This document shows, piece by piece, positions 7,962-17,847 of a stretch of 64,000 nucleotides of DNA (positions are counted from its first letter, which is position 1; each line of letters begins with the position of its first letter). Both the position numbers and the translations under genes were made by a program. The stretch is taken from contig JAWKTT010000008.1 in the NCBI GenBank assembly GCA_041398965.1, positions 62,001 through 126,000 on the forward strand, in the 5' to 3' direction. The DNA is from JAWKTT01 sp041398965 (lineage in GTDB: Bacteria > Planctomycetota > Planctomycetia > Planctomycetales > Planctomycetaceae). The notes below the pieces were generated by a model. It ran no database searches and was not told the DNA's origin. It worked only from the letters and a program-made list of their open reading frames with translations.

Positions 7962-8265
7962 TCGTGAATTCCCGCCGCTCGAAGGGTGCTGATCCGTTCC
8001 ACGACCACTGTTTCTTGAAATCGAATCTTCCGGGGTGTCGTTTCGGGACGGGATTCGATAACATTGACCGACGCGCTCCAGTTTCTGCACATCGTGTTGG
8101 TCAGCTTCCTTCCACCCTCGGGGTGAGGATGAGGGATGTTGAGGAGGGATGCATGTGGAGAGATCTACATGAAAGTCGGCTGCGTGTATGAGAGGTGCGG
8201 GGGGATGACTACAAGCGTGCAGTCGGGGGCGGTGAGTCGCCTGACTGAACTTTTCTATAGGTCGA
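7962..8265. other. Intergenic with a weak terminator-like hairpin
   Basis: Of these 304 bases only 8219-8255 stands out: CAGTC pairs with GACTG around a GC-rich imperfect stem, and AACTTTTCT follows. This could end the hydrolase transcript, but the stem has bulges and the U-run is short. I see no gene or RNA in the rest. Confidence 0.35.
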
Positions 8266-11200
8266 ATGTTCGCTGAATCCGGATTGGATACGAAGCGGCC
8301 ATCCAGGGAGGAACGAGTGTCGCTGGCACGGTTGTTTGAGTCGAAGTTTCGGGGAGATATCCGATTTCGTGGGGCTGCCTATGTGGAGGCAGACCGGGTC
8401 AGTGTGACTCGCGTCTTGCCAGACCATCTGTTTGCGGTGGTTCGCGATGGGGACGAGTTTCAGACACAGCTCTCCCGTCAAAACGGCGAGCTGAAGATGT
8501 TCTGTTCCTGCGTCGGCGACTCGAAGACGAAGCAGCCCGCCTGTAAGCATCTCTGGGCGACGCTCCTCGTCGTAGATGTCGGCGACTTCATGCCAGGCCA
8601 GGCGACACTCGGAAGTATTCCGCCGTTCGCAGCAGTCTCGGAAAAGCTGGTTTTCGATGATGAGCTTGATGACGAAGTCGAAACGGGGGATGTCTTTACC
8701 CCCAGGGCATCTCGCGAAGCCCGCAAGCCTGCGGTGGCGGCTGTCACCAAGCGATTGCGAGACTGGGAGAGCCGACTCCTCGAACTTCGCAACCGCTTCT
8801 CCCCCGACTCGTCCAAGGCGAAGGGGGACGAACGCGAGCGAGAGATCTTCTATGAAATTGATCTGAAAGAGAGCCGCGATGTCGGGCGGCTTGTGTTGCA
8901 GACATCCCAACGACAACGCCGGGCGAACGGTCAATGGGGAAAACTGAAGCCTCTGAAAATTCGACAGGGGAAGCTCGATGACGTCGAGTCGCAGGAGGAT
9001 CGGCGGATTCTCGCGTACCTCGTTGGCGGTACGCCCGAACGTTCGGGATGGGTCGCTCAGCAGACAGAGTTTCAGACGGCAATGTTCCGTTACATCATGC
9101 CGTTTGAACTCGCGGAACTGTTGCTCCCGATGATGTGTGCGACCGGTCGACTTCGGTATCAGGACGACTCGGAAGCGAACTTCACCCCGGTGCAGTGGGA
9201 CGATGGGCCAGCATGGTCGCTTTGTCTGGCGATGAAGCATTTGCAAGACGATGGGAAGTGGACCGTCGAAGGAGAGTTGCGTCGCGAGTCGCAGATACTT
9301 CCACTCCGGAAGGCCTCGTTGGTGGTTGCGGGAGGGCTGGTTCTCAACGACTCGCAAATCTCCCGGCTCGACGACTATGGAGCCTTCGACTGGGTTTCGC
9401 TGGTCAAAGAAGAACAGGGGCTTGTGGTTGACGAAGGGGAGGAACAGGAACTCGTCGACCAGTTGCTCGATATGCCCGCGATGCCCGAACTGGACTTGCC
9501 GGAAGAGCTTCGTCTGGAGGAAGTTCGGGTCGTCCCGACACCCAAACTGCGGATTCGTTCGCCGCGCGGGAAAGGGTGGAAGCACGAACGATTGCAGGGA
9601 AATGTCGAGTTTGACTATGCCGGGACGATGGTTCCCGCCTCAAGCACTCGTTGGGCGATTGTCCAACGGGCCGAGGGACGCTGTCTCGTTCGAGATCGCG
9701 AGTATGAAGCCTCTTGCTGGGGGCTGCTGAAGGAGTGCGGCTTCCGTCGTCTGCTCGATCAGTTTCGTCAACAACGAGATGTCGACATTGCCGTCAGCGA
9801 CTTGGCTCGGGGCGTGCGGACCTTGATGGAACAGGGCTGGGAAGTGCTGGCCGATGGTCGCGAGGTGCGACAGGTTGGCAAGATGAACTTCCAAGTTCGT
9901 TCACAAGTTGACTGGTTCGAATTGACAGCCGACGTCGACTTCGGCGGCGTGAAAGCGTCGTTCCCGGAGCTCCTCTCGGCCATCGCGCGACATGACGGGA
10001 CCATTCGTCTGGACGATGGTTCGATCGGTCTCTTGCCCGAAGAGTGGCTGGAACAGTACGGGTTGCTGGCTGGTCTTGGACAGACCGATGGCGAACATTT
10101 GAAGTTCGGCATCTCCCAGGCGATGCTTCTCGATTCGCTCCTCTCAAGCGAAGAGAACGTCGTCGTCGATGAACAGTTCTCGGACCTTCGAGAACGGATG
10201 CGTAATTTCGAGGGGATTGCTCAAGCGGCTGAGCCAAAGGGCTTTAAGGGGGCGCTTCGAGGGTATCAGCGAGAAGGTCTCGGTTGGTTAAAGTTCCTGC
10301 ACGAGTACCGATTCGGCGGCTGTCTCGCGGATGACATGGGTCTCGGTAAGACGGTGCAACTCCTGGCGTTGCTGCAAGACCGCGTACTGGCTGGTGAGTC
10401 AAAGCATCCGTCAATCATCGTGTTGCCGAAGTCGCTGATGTTTAACTGGGCCCAGGAACTTCACAAGTTCACCCCAGAAGTGAGCTTCGTCGAGTACAGC
10501 GGGGCTGAACGTCACACATTGCGAGATCAGTTCCCCAAGATCAACGTGATTCTGACGACCTATGGAACCTTGCGTCGTGACATTGTGGAACTGCGGGACT
10601 ACCAGTTCGACTATGCCGTTCTGGACGAAGCACAGACGATAAAGAATGCATCGTCGCAAGTTGCCAAGGCGTGCCGACTGTTGAACGCCAAGCATCGTCT
10701 TGCCCTCAGCGGTACTCCCATCGAGAACCATCTGGGGGACCTCTGGTCGATCTTCGAGTTCCTCAATCCCGGGATGCTCGGTCGCAGTTCGGCCTTCCGA
10801 TCGGTCATGGGAGACACGAAGGACGAACAGTCTCGTCAATGGCTTAGCCGTGGTCTGAAGCCGTTTGTGTTGCGACGAACCAAGAAGCAGGTTGCGACAG
10901 AACTCCCGGATCGGATGGAAGAGACGATCTTCTGCACCATGGGAACACGTCAACGCAAGTTGTATGACGAGCTTCGCGATCATTACCGGCAATCGCTGTT
11001 GGGAGTGGTGCGAGATCAGGGGATGGGCAAGGCAAAGATGCACGTACTCGAAGCACTGCTGCGTCTGCGTCAGGCGGCATGTCATCCAGCGCTTCTCGAT
11101 CAGGGAACAGACGACGAACGATTTGCTAAACTCGATTATCTCTGCCCGCAACTCGAAGAACTGATCGACGAAGGACACAAGTCGCTCGTCTTCTCGCAAT

Positions 11201-11628
11201 TCACCAGCATGCTGTCGATCGTCCGCAAGCATCTCGATGCCCGTGGTATTCGATATGCGTACCTTGATGGCAAGACGCGAGATCGTCGCGAGGTGGTCGA
11301 CGAGTTTCAGAACGATCCCGACTGCAAAGTCTTCTTAATCAGCTTGAAGGCGGGGGGCCTGGGACTCAACCTGACGGCTGCCGAGTACGTATTTCTGCTC
11401 GACCCGTGGTGGAACCCCGCCGTCGAAGCACAGGCCATCGACCGTGCCCACCGCGTCGGCCAAACTCGGCAAGTCTTCGCTTATCGGCTCATCTGTCAGG
11501 ACACCGTCGAAGAGAAGATTCTGGAGCTTCAGAAGAGCAAGCGAGACCTTGCCGACGCGATTCTGGAAGTCGACAATCGCCTCATCAAGGACCTGACAAC
11601 CGAAGACCTTGAGATGCTACTGTCGTAG
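8266..11628 (+). CDS. SNF2-family DEAD-like helicase with SWIM zinc finger
   Basis: The protein is up to 1,120 aa. A SWIM zinc finger lies near residues 76-100 (FCSCVGDSKTKQPACKHLW). A long middle region (120-640) has no named domain. The SNF2 ATPase core includes Walker A DDMGLGKTVQ (about 688), LDEAQTIKN (about 786) and SGTPIENHLGDLWSIFEF. The C-terminal helicase lobe includes SLKAGGLGLNLTAAEYV and AIDRAHRVGQTRQV (about 1028-1070). Such proteins translocate on DNA and remodel protein-DNA complexes. The GTG at 8317 (residue 18) has a strong GGAGG 5 nt upstream, whereas ATG 8266 has none, so translation may begin there. A terminator-like hairpin just before 8266 fits the later start. Confidence 0.93.
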   Translation: MFAESGLDTKRPSREERVSLARLFESKFRGDIRFRGAAYVEADRVSVTRVLPDHLFAVVRDGDEFQTQLSRQNGELKMFCSCVGDSKTKQPACKHLWATLLVVDVGDFMPGQATLGSIPPFAAVSEKLVFDDELDDEVETGDVFTPRASREARKPAVAAVTKRLRDWESRLLELRNRFSPDSSKAKGDEREREIFYEIDLKESRDVGRLVLQTSQRQRRANGQWGKLKPLKIRQGKLDDVESQEDRRILAYLVGGTPERSGWVAQQTEFQTAMFRYIMPFELAELLLPMMCATGRLRYQDDSEANFTPVQWDDGPAWSLCLAMKHLQDDGKWTVEGELRRESQILPLRKASLVVAGGLVLNDSQISRLDDYGAFDWVSLVKEEQGLVVDEGEEQELVDQLLDMPAMPELDLPEELRLEEVRVVPTPKLRIRSPRGKGWKHERLQGNVEFDYAGTMVPASSTRWAIVQRAEGRCLVRDREYEASCWGLLKECGFRRLLDQFRQQRDVDIAVSDLARGVRTLMEQGWEVLADGREVRQVGKMNFQVRSQVDWFELTADVDFGGVKASFPELLSAIARHDGTIRLDDGSIGLLPEEWLEQYGLLAGLGQTDGEHLKFGISQAMLLDSLLSSEENVVVDEQFSDLRERMRNFEGIAQAAEPKGFKGALRGYQREGLGWLKFLHEYRFGGCLADDMGLGKTVQLLALLQDRVLAGESKHPSIIVLPKSLMFNWAQELHKFTPEVSFVEYSGAERHTLRDQFPKINVILTTYGTLRRDIVELRDYQFDYAVLDEAQTIKNASSQVAKACRLLNAKHRLALSGTPIENHLGDLWSIFEFLNPGMLGRSSAFRSVMGDTKDEQSRQWLSRGLKPFVLRRTKKQVATELPDRMEETIFCTMGTRQRKLYDELRDHYRQSLLGVVRDQGMGKAKMHVLEALLRLRQAACHPALLDQGTDDERFAKLDYLCPQLEELIDEGHKSLVFSQFTSMLSIVRKHLDARGIRYAYLDGKTRDRREVVDEFQNDPDCKVFLISLKAGGLGLNLTAAEYVFLLDPWWNPAVEAQAIDRAHRVGQTRQVFAYRLICQDTVEEKILELQKSKRDLADAILEVDNRLIKDLTTEDLEMLLS

Positions 11629-11667
11629 CAGCACGTTGAAGAACGACCGTGTGTCAGCTTTTCCAAG

Positions 11668-11775
11668 ATGACATATGCAACCCGTACACCTTCTGCCGAG
11701 ACATCAATCGGAACGACGCGATTTCCCCGCGAACCGCAAGGCATCCCGGACCTGATTGAGAAGATTAAACAGTGA
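11668..11775 (+). CDS. Doubtful 35-aa ORF in the 427-nt gap
   Basis: The gap 11629-12055 contains no clear gene. One short frame (MTYATRTPSAETSIGTT, then GIPDLIEKIKQ) has a protein-like composition and could be a miniprotein or the scrap of a lost gene. There is no good ribosome-binding site and no recognisable family. The rest of the gap, up to the flavoprotein start at 12056, shows nothing else. Confidence 0.2.
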   Translation: MTYATRTPSAETSIGTTRFPREPQGIPDLIEKIKQ

Positions 11776-12055
11776 CACAGGATTAAGGCGGCCCACCACA
11801 CGTTGGCCCGGCCGGTAAGGTGGTCGGGGCCCCAGCGCGGGAGCTTGGAACACCTGCTTTTTCAGATTTTGTCAGAGGATCATCAATCCTGCGATCTTTG
11901 GGGATGGGCCATTGGTGGCTGGTTGAGACAGGGGGCTGACGTCCCTTGCTCGCTGGGGGGAGAAATGGGGGGTGGGCTGGCATTGTGGGGCGGGGTGTCT
12001 AAACTCTGCTGTTTGCGGCAGGGCGATTCCTTCGGACACCAGAACCACAGCTTCC

Positions 12056-13483
12056 ATGGCCAAAGATTTCTTAGAAGGCGTTCGCGAACGCTACGATGTT
12101 GTTGTGATTGGCTCCGGCCTGGCTGGGCTGACGGGGGCCAATGTGCTCGCAAAACAGGGCTATTCGGTCCTGTTGCTGGAGCATCATTACCAACTCGGCG
12201 GAATGGCGACGTGGTTCAAGCGTCGTGGGGGACACATCTTTGACATCTCCCTGCACGGCTTTCCGGTCGGGATGATCAAGAGTTGTCGGAAGTATTGGAC
12301 GCCAGAAATCGCCGAGTCGATTGTCCAACTCAAGGGGGTGCGGTTCGAGAATCCGCAGTTCTCGCTGCAAACGACGTTTGATCGGCAGGACTTCACCCGG
12401 ATTCTGACCGACAAGTTTGACGTTCCATTCGAGACGGTGGATCGTTTCTTCTCGTCGGCCCGGGAGATGAACTTCTTTGATGCCCAGCAGAAGACAACCG
12501 GCGAGTTCTTCGAGGAGTTTTTCCCCGGTCGGAGCGATGTCGTCCGGCTGTTGATGGAGCCAATCACTTATGCGAACGGATCGACGCTGGAAGACCCAGC
12601 CATCACGTACGGGATCGTGTTCAGCAACTTCATGAGCAAGGGAGTCTTCACCTTTCAGGGGGGGACCGATGCCCTTGTCACCAAGATGCGGGCGGAACTC
12701 GAGAAAAACGGGGTCGATATTCGGATTCGTTCGCTGGTCGAGAAGGTTGAAGTGTCGGCTGATCGACAGGTGCAGGGGGTCTGGGTGAATGGGAAGTTCA
12801 TTCAGGCGGGAGCGATCCTGTCGAACTCGAACATTAAGAGCACGATCCTGAAGCTGGTGGGCCGGGAGCATTTTGACAAGGAGTATCTGGAAGAGGCGGA
12901 AGGGGTGCGGTTGAACAACTCGAGCTGTCAGGTGTACATCGGCCTGAAGCCTGGCGAGGGGTTCGACAATCATGGGGACCTGCTGTTTCACTCGGAGCAC
13001 AAGGGGTTTGACATCAACGCCATGCTCTCGATGGATGTGAGCAGCAGGACGTTTTCGTTCTACTATCCCGAGACGCGTCCCGGGTCGGACCGCTGGCTGG
13101 TGGTGTCATCGACCAACGCGAACTTTGCCGACTGGGCGAAGTTGTCGAAGGAAGAGTACGAGCGGGAGAAAGCATCACTCTGTCAGTCGACCCTTGACTG
13201 TTTGGAGCGGTATGTCCCCGACATTCGGCAGAAACTCGATTGGGTCGAAGCCTCGACGCCGTTGACCTTCAAGCATTACACAAGGCACGTGCAGGGGGCG
13301 AGCTTCGGGACCAAGTTCGAGGGGCTGAAGGTCTCCCAAACGCTCCCGGAACAGATCGGTGGGCTGTTCCATGCCGGAAGCGTGGGGATCATCATGTCCG
13401 GCTGGCTGGGGGCAGTCAACTACGGTGTGATCACGGCGAATGAAGTCGACAAGTACCTGACGCCGTCGGCAGCGACGATTTGA
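12056..13483 (+). CDS. FAD-dependent oxidoreductase, phytoene desaturase/carotenoid isomerase-like
   Basis: The start is taken at ATG 12056, giving 475 aa beginning MAKDFLEGVRERYDVVVIG; the frame is open further upstream but that part is not protein-like. The dinucleotide-binding motif VVVIGSGLAGLTGANVLAKQ with LLLEHHYQLGGMATWF is at residues 14-50. The C-terminal FAD segment HAGSVGIIMSGWLGAVNYGV resembles the CrtI/CrtISO/retinol-saturase group. A lipid or isoprenoid substrate is likely, but the exact reaction cannot be assigned. No crt genes are adjacent. A MITE-like palindrome starts 26 nt after the stop. Confidence 0.85.
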   Translation: MAKDFLEGVRERYDVVVIGSGLAGLTGANVLAKQGYSVLLLEHHYQLGGMATWFKRRGGHIFDISLHGFPVGMIKSCRKYWTPEIAESIVQLKGVRFENPQFSLQTTFDRQDFTRILTDKFDVPFETVDRFFSSAREMNFFDAQQKTTGEFFEEFFPGRSDVVRLLMEPITYANGSTLEDPAITYGIVFSNFMSKGVFTFQGGTDALVTKMRAELEKNGVDIRIRSLVEKVEVSADRQVQGVWVNGKFIQAGAILSNSNIKSTILKLVGREHFDKEYLEEAEGVRLNNSSCQVYIGLKPGEGFDNHGDLLFHSEHKGFDINAMLSMDVSSRTFSFYYPETRPGSDRWLVVSSTNANFADWAKLSKEEYEREKASLCQSTLDCLERYVPDIRQKLDWVEASTPLTFKHYTRHVQGASFGTKFEGLKVSQTLPEQIGGLFHAGSVGIIMSGWLGAVNYGVITANEVDKYLTPSAATI

Positions 13484-13509
13484 CGGAGGGATTTCTGTTG
13501 ATTTTCTTG

Positions 13510-13667
13510 GCCACGGATTTGACGGATTGATACGGATTAAGGGGCGGATTGTTGTAAGGGGGCCATTGGAGTTTGATAGCGACGGGGGCCAAAGTCGCAG
13601 GCGTTGGGCTTTGAGTTGGTTCGACTCATCCGTTCTTGGTCCGTCTGTCATCCGTCAAATCCGTGGC
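13510..13667. repeat. MITE-like palindromic element, copy A
   Basis: This 158-bp segment is bounded by perfect 17-bp inverted repeats: GCCACGGATTTGACGGA at 13510-13526 and its inverse at 13651-13667. Inside each end are more CGGATT or ATCCGT words. It lies just after the flavoprotein stop and before the DinB-like gene. The same terminal 10 bp bound copy B at 42604-42722, so this is a dispersed family. It has no coding capacity. Confidence 0.75.
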
Positions 13668-13712
13668 TAATTGATTCACAAGTATGCGTCCTAACACACA
13701 GGAGAACAACGG

Positions 13713-14195
13713 ATGACACCGCAGCGAGCGATGCGATTGGGGATTGAGATGGCGGACCTTATCGCCAGTGGGTATCTGGGGGATTTGTCTGATGCGGACA
13801 TGCTGCATCGACCTTGTGAGGGGGCAAATCATATCAAGTGGCAGTTGGGTCACTTGATTGTTTCGGAGCACAAGATGATTGAAGGGGTCTCGCCGGGATC
13901 GATGCCTCCGTTGCCTGAGGGGTTTGCTGAGCGGTATACGAAGGAGACATCAACGATTGATGATCCGGCAGCGTTTGATAGCAAGGAGACACTGTTGGCG
14001 ACTGCGGCTGAGCAACGGGCGGCGACTTTAGCGGCTCTCGACAAGACGTCGGCTGACGATTTCGACAAGGAAACGGGGGTGGATTACGCTCCAACCGTCG
14101 GTTCGATGTACTCAATGCAAGGCTCACATCTGCTAATGCATGCGGGGCAATGGGCAATTATTCGTCGTCAATTGGGTCGCCCGCCGTTGTTCTAG
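13713..14195 (+). CDS. DinB-like four-helix-bundle metalloprotein
   Basis: The protein is 160 aa, starting at ATG 13713 with GGAG about 8 nt upstream. It has the DinB/DUF664-like signature: IKWQLGHLIVSEHKMIEG near residue 45-62 and SHLLMHAGQWAIIRRQLGRP near the C-terminus, whose histidines form the putative metal site. Members are often thiol-dependent (bacillithiol or mycothiol) transferases or are uncharacterised. The particular reaction is unknown here. It stands alone, 175 nt before rpsO. Confidence 0.8.
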   Translation: MTPQRAMRLGIEMADLIASGYLGDLSDADMLHRPCEGANHIKWQLGHLIVSEHKMIEGVSPGSMPPLPEGFAERYTKETSTIDDPAAFDSKETLLATAAEQRAATLAALDKTSADDFDKETGVDYAPTVGSMYSMQGSHLLMHAGQWAIIRRQLGRPPLF

Positions 14196-14369
14196 ACAGG
14201 GCAGGGGAGTGACCATTTCCCGTTGAGGAACTCGAGGGCGGGGGGGATCAGTTGCATCCGGGGCGGGGAATGGTATGTTACCAGTCTGTTGAAGTTCTGT
14301 TCAGAATAGTTGTTGCTGATCCGAGCGGTTTGCCGTCGGTATCGGCTGTTAAATCAGGAGAGCATTAGA

Positions 14370-14639
14370 ATGTCGATTACGAAAGATCGCAAAGACGAGT
14401 TGATTCAGGAGTTCCGTCAATCCGATTCGGATACCGGTTCTTCGGACGTGCAAATTGCCGTGTTGACGGAGCGAATTAACGCTCTGACAGGGCATTTGCG
14501 GGGTCATAACAAGGATCACTCGAGTCGACGCGGGCTGTTGATGATGGTGAGTCGTCGTCGTCGGCTGCTGGATTATGTGCGATCGAAGGATCCGGCTCGA
14601 TACGTCGAGTTGATTACCCGTCTGGGCATTCGTAAGTAG
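14370..14639 (+). CDS. rpsO: 30S ribosomal protein S15
   Basis: The protein is 89 aa, exactly the usual length, from ATG 14370 with AGGAG about 8 nt upstream. Diagnostic segments are ELIQEFRQSDSDTGSSDVQI, LTERINALTGHLRGHNKDHS and SRRGLLMMVSRRRRLLDYV. uS15 binds 16S rRNA at the central-domain junction and starts assembly of the platform. The rpsO-pnp order is conserved in many bacteria, where S15 and PNPase share a transcript; here they are 595 nt apart. Confidence 0.97.
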   Translation: MSITKDRKDELIQEFRQSDSDTGSSDVQIAVLTERINALTGHLRGHNKDHSSRRGLLMMVSRRRRLLDYVRSKDPARYVELITRLGIRK

Positions 14640-15234
14640 TGTTCGATCTTTTCGTGTGATGTTTTGGCTTGGCAAAGCCGGTCTGTGGGCAAGAGATTGC
14701 GTGGTCACAGGCTGGCGAGTCGGGTTTTGAGGCGGGGTGACGTCCTTGGATTGCCCTGTTTTTTCCGGCTTGCGTGGTAGAGAAGCAGTCGTTGTCGTTT
14801 TGAAGAGTTTTTGGTGCTCGGGTGAATGATTGCCCGAGCGATTTGTGTTTGGGTGAGGCATTGAGGCGTTTGGGGCAACAGGTGGGCGAGGCAGTAGCTC
14901 GCGGCAGGTTGGCCGATTCTTGATGCGACGGTGGATCGGTTTTTAGACTTGCCGATCTGGTACTGGTGGCTTGGTCTCTGGCCGCACGGCTCATGTGATG
15001 AGCATTAGCGGGGAGACGGGCAAGGATTTCGCGGGAGAAATCACACGGAGGAGGCACGAAGGGGTCCGAGACTCCGCGCCGCTGACGCACCCATTTCTGG
15101 GGTGCCTATTCGTCGAATCGCTATGGCTCGGGCGACTTCGTGCATTCTCCGCTGTGTGTCTTACTTGCGAATTCTTGCGGCCCGCCCACCTTCAAAGTCG
15201 GTTATGTCGTGAAGACAGAAGTGGTAGGGAAATA
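14640..15234. other. Long rpsO-pnp intergenic/leader region
   Basis: These 595 bases hold no gene that I can support. There is a weak GGCTT-loop-AAGCC hairpin near 14669 but no U-run, so no clear rpsO terminator. The frame of pnp is open far upstream (from 14971), but that translation is unlike PNPase. A long pnp leader is consistent with post-transcriptional autoregulation as known in E. coli, but I see no specific element. Confidence 0.4.
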
Positions 15235-17433
15235 GTGAAAGTTCGTGTTGAACGTGAAATTGGTGGCAGAACATTTTCTTTGACGACTGGTCAGATTGCC
15301 AAACAGGCAAGTGGCTGCGTCATCATTCAGTATGGCGAGACGTCGGCTTTGGTCGCGGCTCAGACTGGACCGGGTCGTCCGGGGCTCGATTTCTTCCCGT
15401 TGACGGTCGATTACCGGGAACGATACGCCGCAGCAGGGAAGTTCCCCGGCGGATTCTTGAAGCGGGAAGGGCGTCCGACGACCCGCGAAATTCTGACGGC
15501 TCGATTGACGGATCGTCCGATTCGTCCGCTGTTCCCGAAGGGGTTCCGCGATGAAGTGCAGATTCAGATCAATGTCATGTCGTGCGACAAGATCAACGAT
15601 CCCGATGTGCTGTCCATTACTGGTGCCAGTGCCGCGTTGAGTGTGGCCCCGCTGCCGTTTCAGGGGCCCATCGCCGCTGTACGGGTCGGTTTGATTGATG
15701 GCGAATTCATCCTGATGCCGACCTACGAGCAGACGAAGGAAAGTTCCTTGGACCTCGTGGTTGCTGGAAGCGATCACTCGATCCTGATGATCGAAGGTTT
15801 TGGCGATCAGATTCCAGAAGAGCAAATGGGTGATGCCCTGATGTTCGGCCACAAGGCGATTCGGGATCTGTGCGATTTGCAGCGGGAACTGGTGAAGGCG
15901 GTCGGAACAGCCCCGTTCGAGTACGTCCCCGCCCCCGAAAACCCCTTCTTGTCGGTCATTAAGAGTGAGTGCTACGACAAGATCAAGGAAGCTCGTCAGA
16001 ACCCCAAGAAATCGGAGCGTTCTGCGGGCTGCCGTGCGGTGCGTGATGCTGCCGTCGCCAAGCATTTCCCGGATGGGAAGGAAGTTCGAGAAGATGGTCG
16101 CACCTTGGCCGAGTTCAAGGAAGCGTTTCATGACATCGACAATCAGGTGTGTCGCGACTTGACTCTGGCGGGGAATCGTCTGGACGGTCGCAGCCTGACG
16201 ACGTTGCGAAACGTCGAGTGCGAAGTTGGTCTCATCCCACAGATTCACGGTTCGGCTCTGTTTACACGGGGCGAAACGCAGTCGCTGGCCAGTGTGGTGC
16301 TAGGGACCGCCCGAGATAAGCAGCGTCAGGAAGGTCTCTTTGAAGAGACAGCCAAGGCGTTCATGCTCGATTACAACTTCCCGAGCTACTCGGTCGGAGA
16401 AGTGCGTCCGATTCGTGGTCCAGGACGTCGGGAGATTGGTCACGGAGCTTTGGCCGAGCGATCTGTGGAGCCGATGTTGCCGACGCCGGAAAAGTTCCCC
16501 TACACGATCCGGGTGATTTCGGACATCACCGAGTCGAACGGTTCGAGTTCGATGGCAAGCGTCTGTTCAGCGACGTTGTCACTGATGGATGCCGGTGTCC
16601 CGTTGCGTCAGCCGGTCGCAGGGATTTCGATTGGTCTGGTCAAAGAAGGGGACAAGTACGTCCTGTTGACCGACATCATTGGTGATGAAGACCACTTCGG
16701 CGACATGGACTTCAAAGTCGCGGGAACCCCGAAGGGGATCACCGGGATTCAGTTGGACCTGAAGAACGACGGGATCAGTGAAGAGATCATGCGGGCGACG
16801 TTGGCACAGGCGGCGACCGCTCGGGTCGAACTGCTGAAGACGATGTTGACCGCAATCCGGCGACCTCGTGCGGAAGTCTCGCAATACGCTCCACGTATCG
16901 CGTCGACGAAGATCAACCCGGAGAAGATTGGCTTGCTGATCGGTCCGGGCGGGAAGAACATCCGGGCGATTCAGGAAGAGACGCAGACCGTCATCGACAT
17001 CGAAGAAGACGGGACCGTGACGATTGCCGCTCCGTCGCAGGAGTCGTGCAATGCCGCCTTGGCTCGCGTGGAAGCGATGACGGAAGAAGTTCGCGTCGGG
17101 CGGGTGTACTCGGGGAAAGTCGCTTCGATCAAGGACTTCGGTGCCTTCATTGAAATCGCTCCGGGGAAAGATGGCCTGCTGCACATCAGCGAATTGTCGA
17201 ATGGCTTCGTGAAGTCTGTCGGCGACATTCTGTCCGTCGGCGACGTGATCGACGTCAAGGTGATTGCAGTCGATGAGCAGAATCGGGTCAAACTCTCTCG
17301 TAAGGTGCTAATGGAAGGTGGTGAAGAGGGTGAGGGGGGCGGCGAAGGTGCCGCAGAACCCGAAGCCCGTGAGCCTCGCGGCGACCGTGGCGGCGACAAA
17401 GGTGGCGATCGTGGTGGTCGTTCACGACGCTAA
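15235..17433 (+). CDS. pnp: Polyribonucleotide nucleotidyltransferase (PNPase)
   Basis: The chosen start is GTG 15235, giving VKVRVEREIGGRTFSLTTGQ with TAGGGA 6 nt upstream; 732 aa is normal. Domains in order: RNase PH 1 (about 10-140, with KREGRPTTREILTARLTDRP), helical domain, RNase PH 2 (about 320-550, with GTARDKQRQEGLFEE and RREIGHGALAERSVEPMLP), KH (IGLLIGPGGKNIRAIQEET) and S1 (GRVYSGKVASIKDFGAFIEI). The tail is low-complexity Gly/Asp/Arg, typical of planctomycete RNA-binding ends. The enzyme degrades RNA 3'-to-5' by phosphorolysis. A strong terminator follows. Confidence 0.96.
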   Translation: MKVRVEREIGGRTFSLTTGQIAKQASGCVIIQYGETSALVAAQTGPGRPGLDFFPLTVDYRERYAAAGKFPGGFLKREGRPTTREILTARLTDRPIRPLFPKGFRDEVQIQINVMSCDKINDPDVLSITGASAALSVAPLPFQGPIAAVRVGLIDGEFILMPTYEQTKESSLDLVVAGSDHSILMIEGFGDQIPEEQMGDALMFGHKAIRDLCDLQRELVKAVGTAPFEYVPAPENPFLSVIKSECYDKIKEARQNPKKSERSAGCRAVRDAAVAKHFPDGKEVREDGRTLAEFKEAFHDIDNQVCRDLTLAGNRLDGRSLTTLRNVECEVGLIPQIHGSALFTRGETQSLASVVLGTARDKQRQEGLFEETAKAFMLDYNFPSYSVGEVRPIRGPGRREIGHGALAERSVEPMLPTPEKFPYTIRVISDITESNGSSSMASVCSATLSLMDAGVPLRQPVAGISIGLVKEGDKYVLLTDIIGDEDHFGDMDFKVAGTPKGITGIQLDLKNDGISEEIMRATLAQAATARVELLKTMLTAIRRPRAEVSQYAPRIASTKINPEKIGLLIGPGGKNIRAIQEETQTVIDIEEDGTVTIAAPSQESCNAALARVEAMTEEVRVGRVYSGKVASIKDFGAFIEIAPGKDGLLHISELSNGFVKSVGDILSVGDVIDVKVIAVDEQNRVKLSRKVLMEGGEEGEGGGEGAAEPEAREPRGDRGGDKGGDRGGRSRR

Positions 17434-17508
17434 TTGACGAGGCGAGTTGACACACTGGGACGGTCCTTTCGACCGGCTCTGTGTCGTCTTTCTTGAGGGA
17501 AGTTCTGC

Positions 17509-17556
17509 GTGCCGAGGTGGGTGAACCGTCACCCCCTCGGCACGTTTTTTGTTTTT
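17509..17556 (+). terminator. Rho-independent terminator after pnp
   Basis: GTGCCGAGGTGGGTGA (17509-17524) pairs with TCACCCCCTCGGCAC (17529-17543), about 15 bp with one bulge and a short loop. GTTTTTTGTTTTT follows directly. It lies 76 nt past the pnp stop. The remaining sequence up to serA at 17848 shows nothing further. Confidence 0.92.
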
Positions 17557-17847
17557 GCGAAGGTTTCCGGGTGAAATCGGCTCGGTCTCTGAGGCAAAAA
17601 ATCAGAACGCAAAGCGAGGGGACCCAGAACTGGCTTCGTTGTCTGACGTCTGCCAGAGGGTGACTTGGGCCGGGAAGAGGGGGGATTCCCATGAGCGGGT
17701 TTTCGCGGCGGTTGCTTGGCGCAGTTTCGGGAGTGCTTATCCTACAAACCGTCGACACGCTTGGTGTCTTGGTCTCTTGGTGATGGTGTCGTATTTTGTG
17801 ACGGAAGGGGTTCTCCTTTCGTCATTTGCAGGGAAAGTTGTTCCATA

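Noticed and set aside
8209..9585. 458-aa open frame antisense to the SNF2 gene
   Set aside because: It overlaps the SWIM-containing N-terminus of a clear gene and shows no domain of its own.
14640..15234. RNase P RNA, tmRNA or SRP RNA in the long rpsO-pnp gap
   Set aside because: None of the conserved core motifs of these RNAs could be found on reading the gap.
15202..16248. 348-aa frame antisense to pnp
   Set aside because: PNPase is complete on the other strand and the antisense product has no recognisable pattern.
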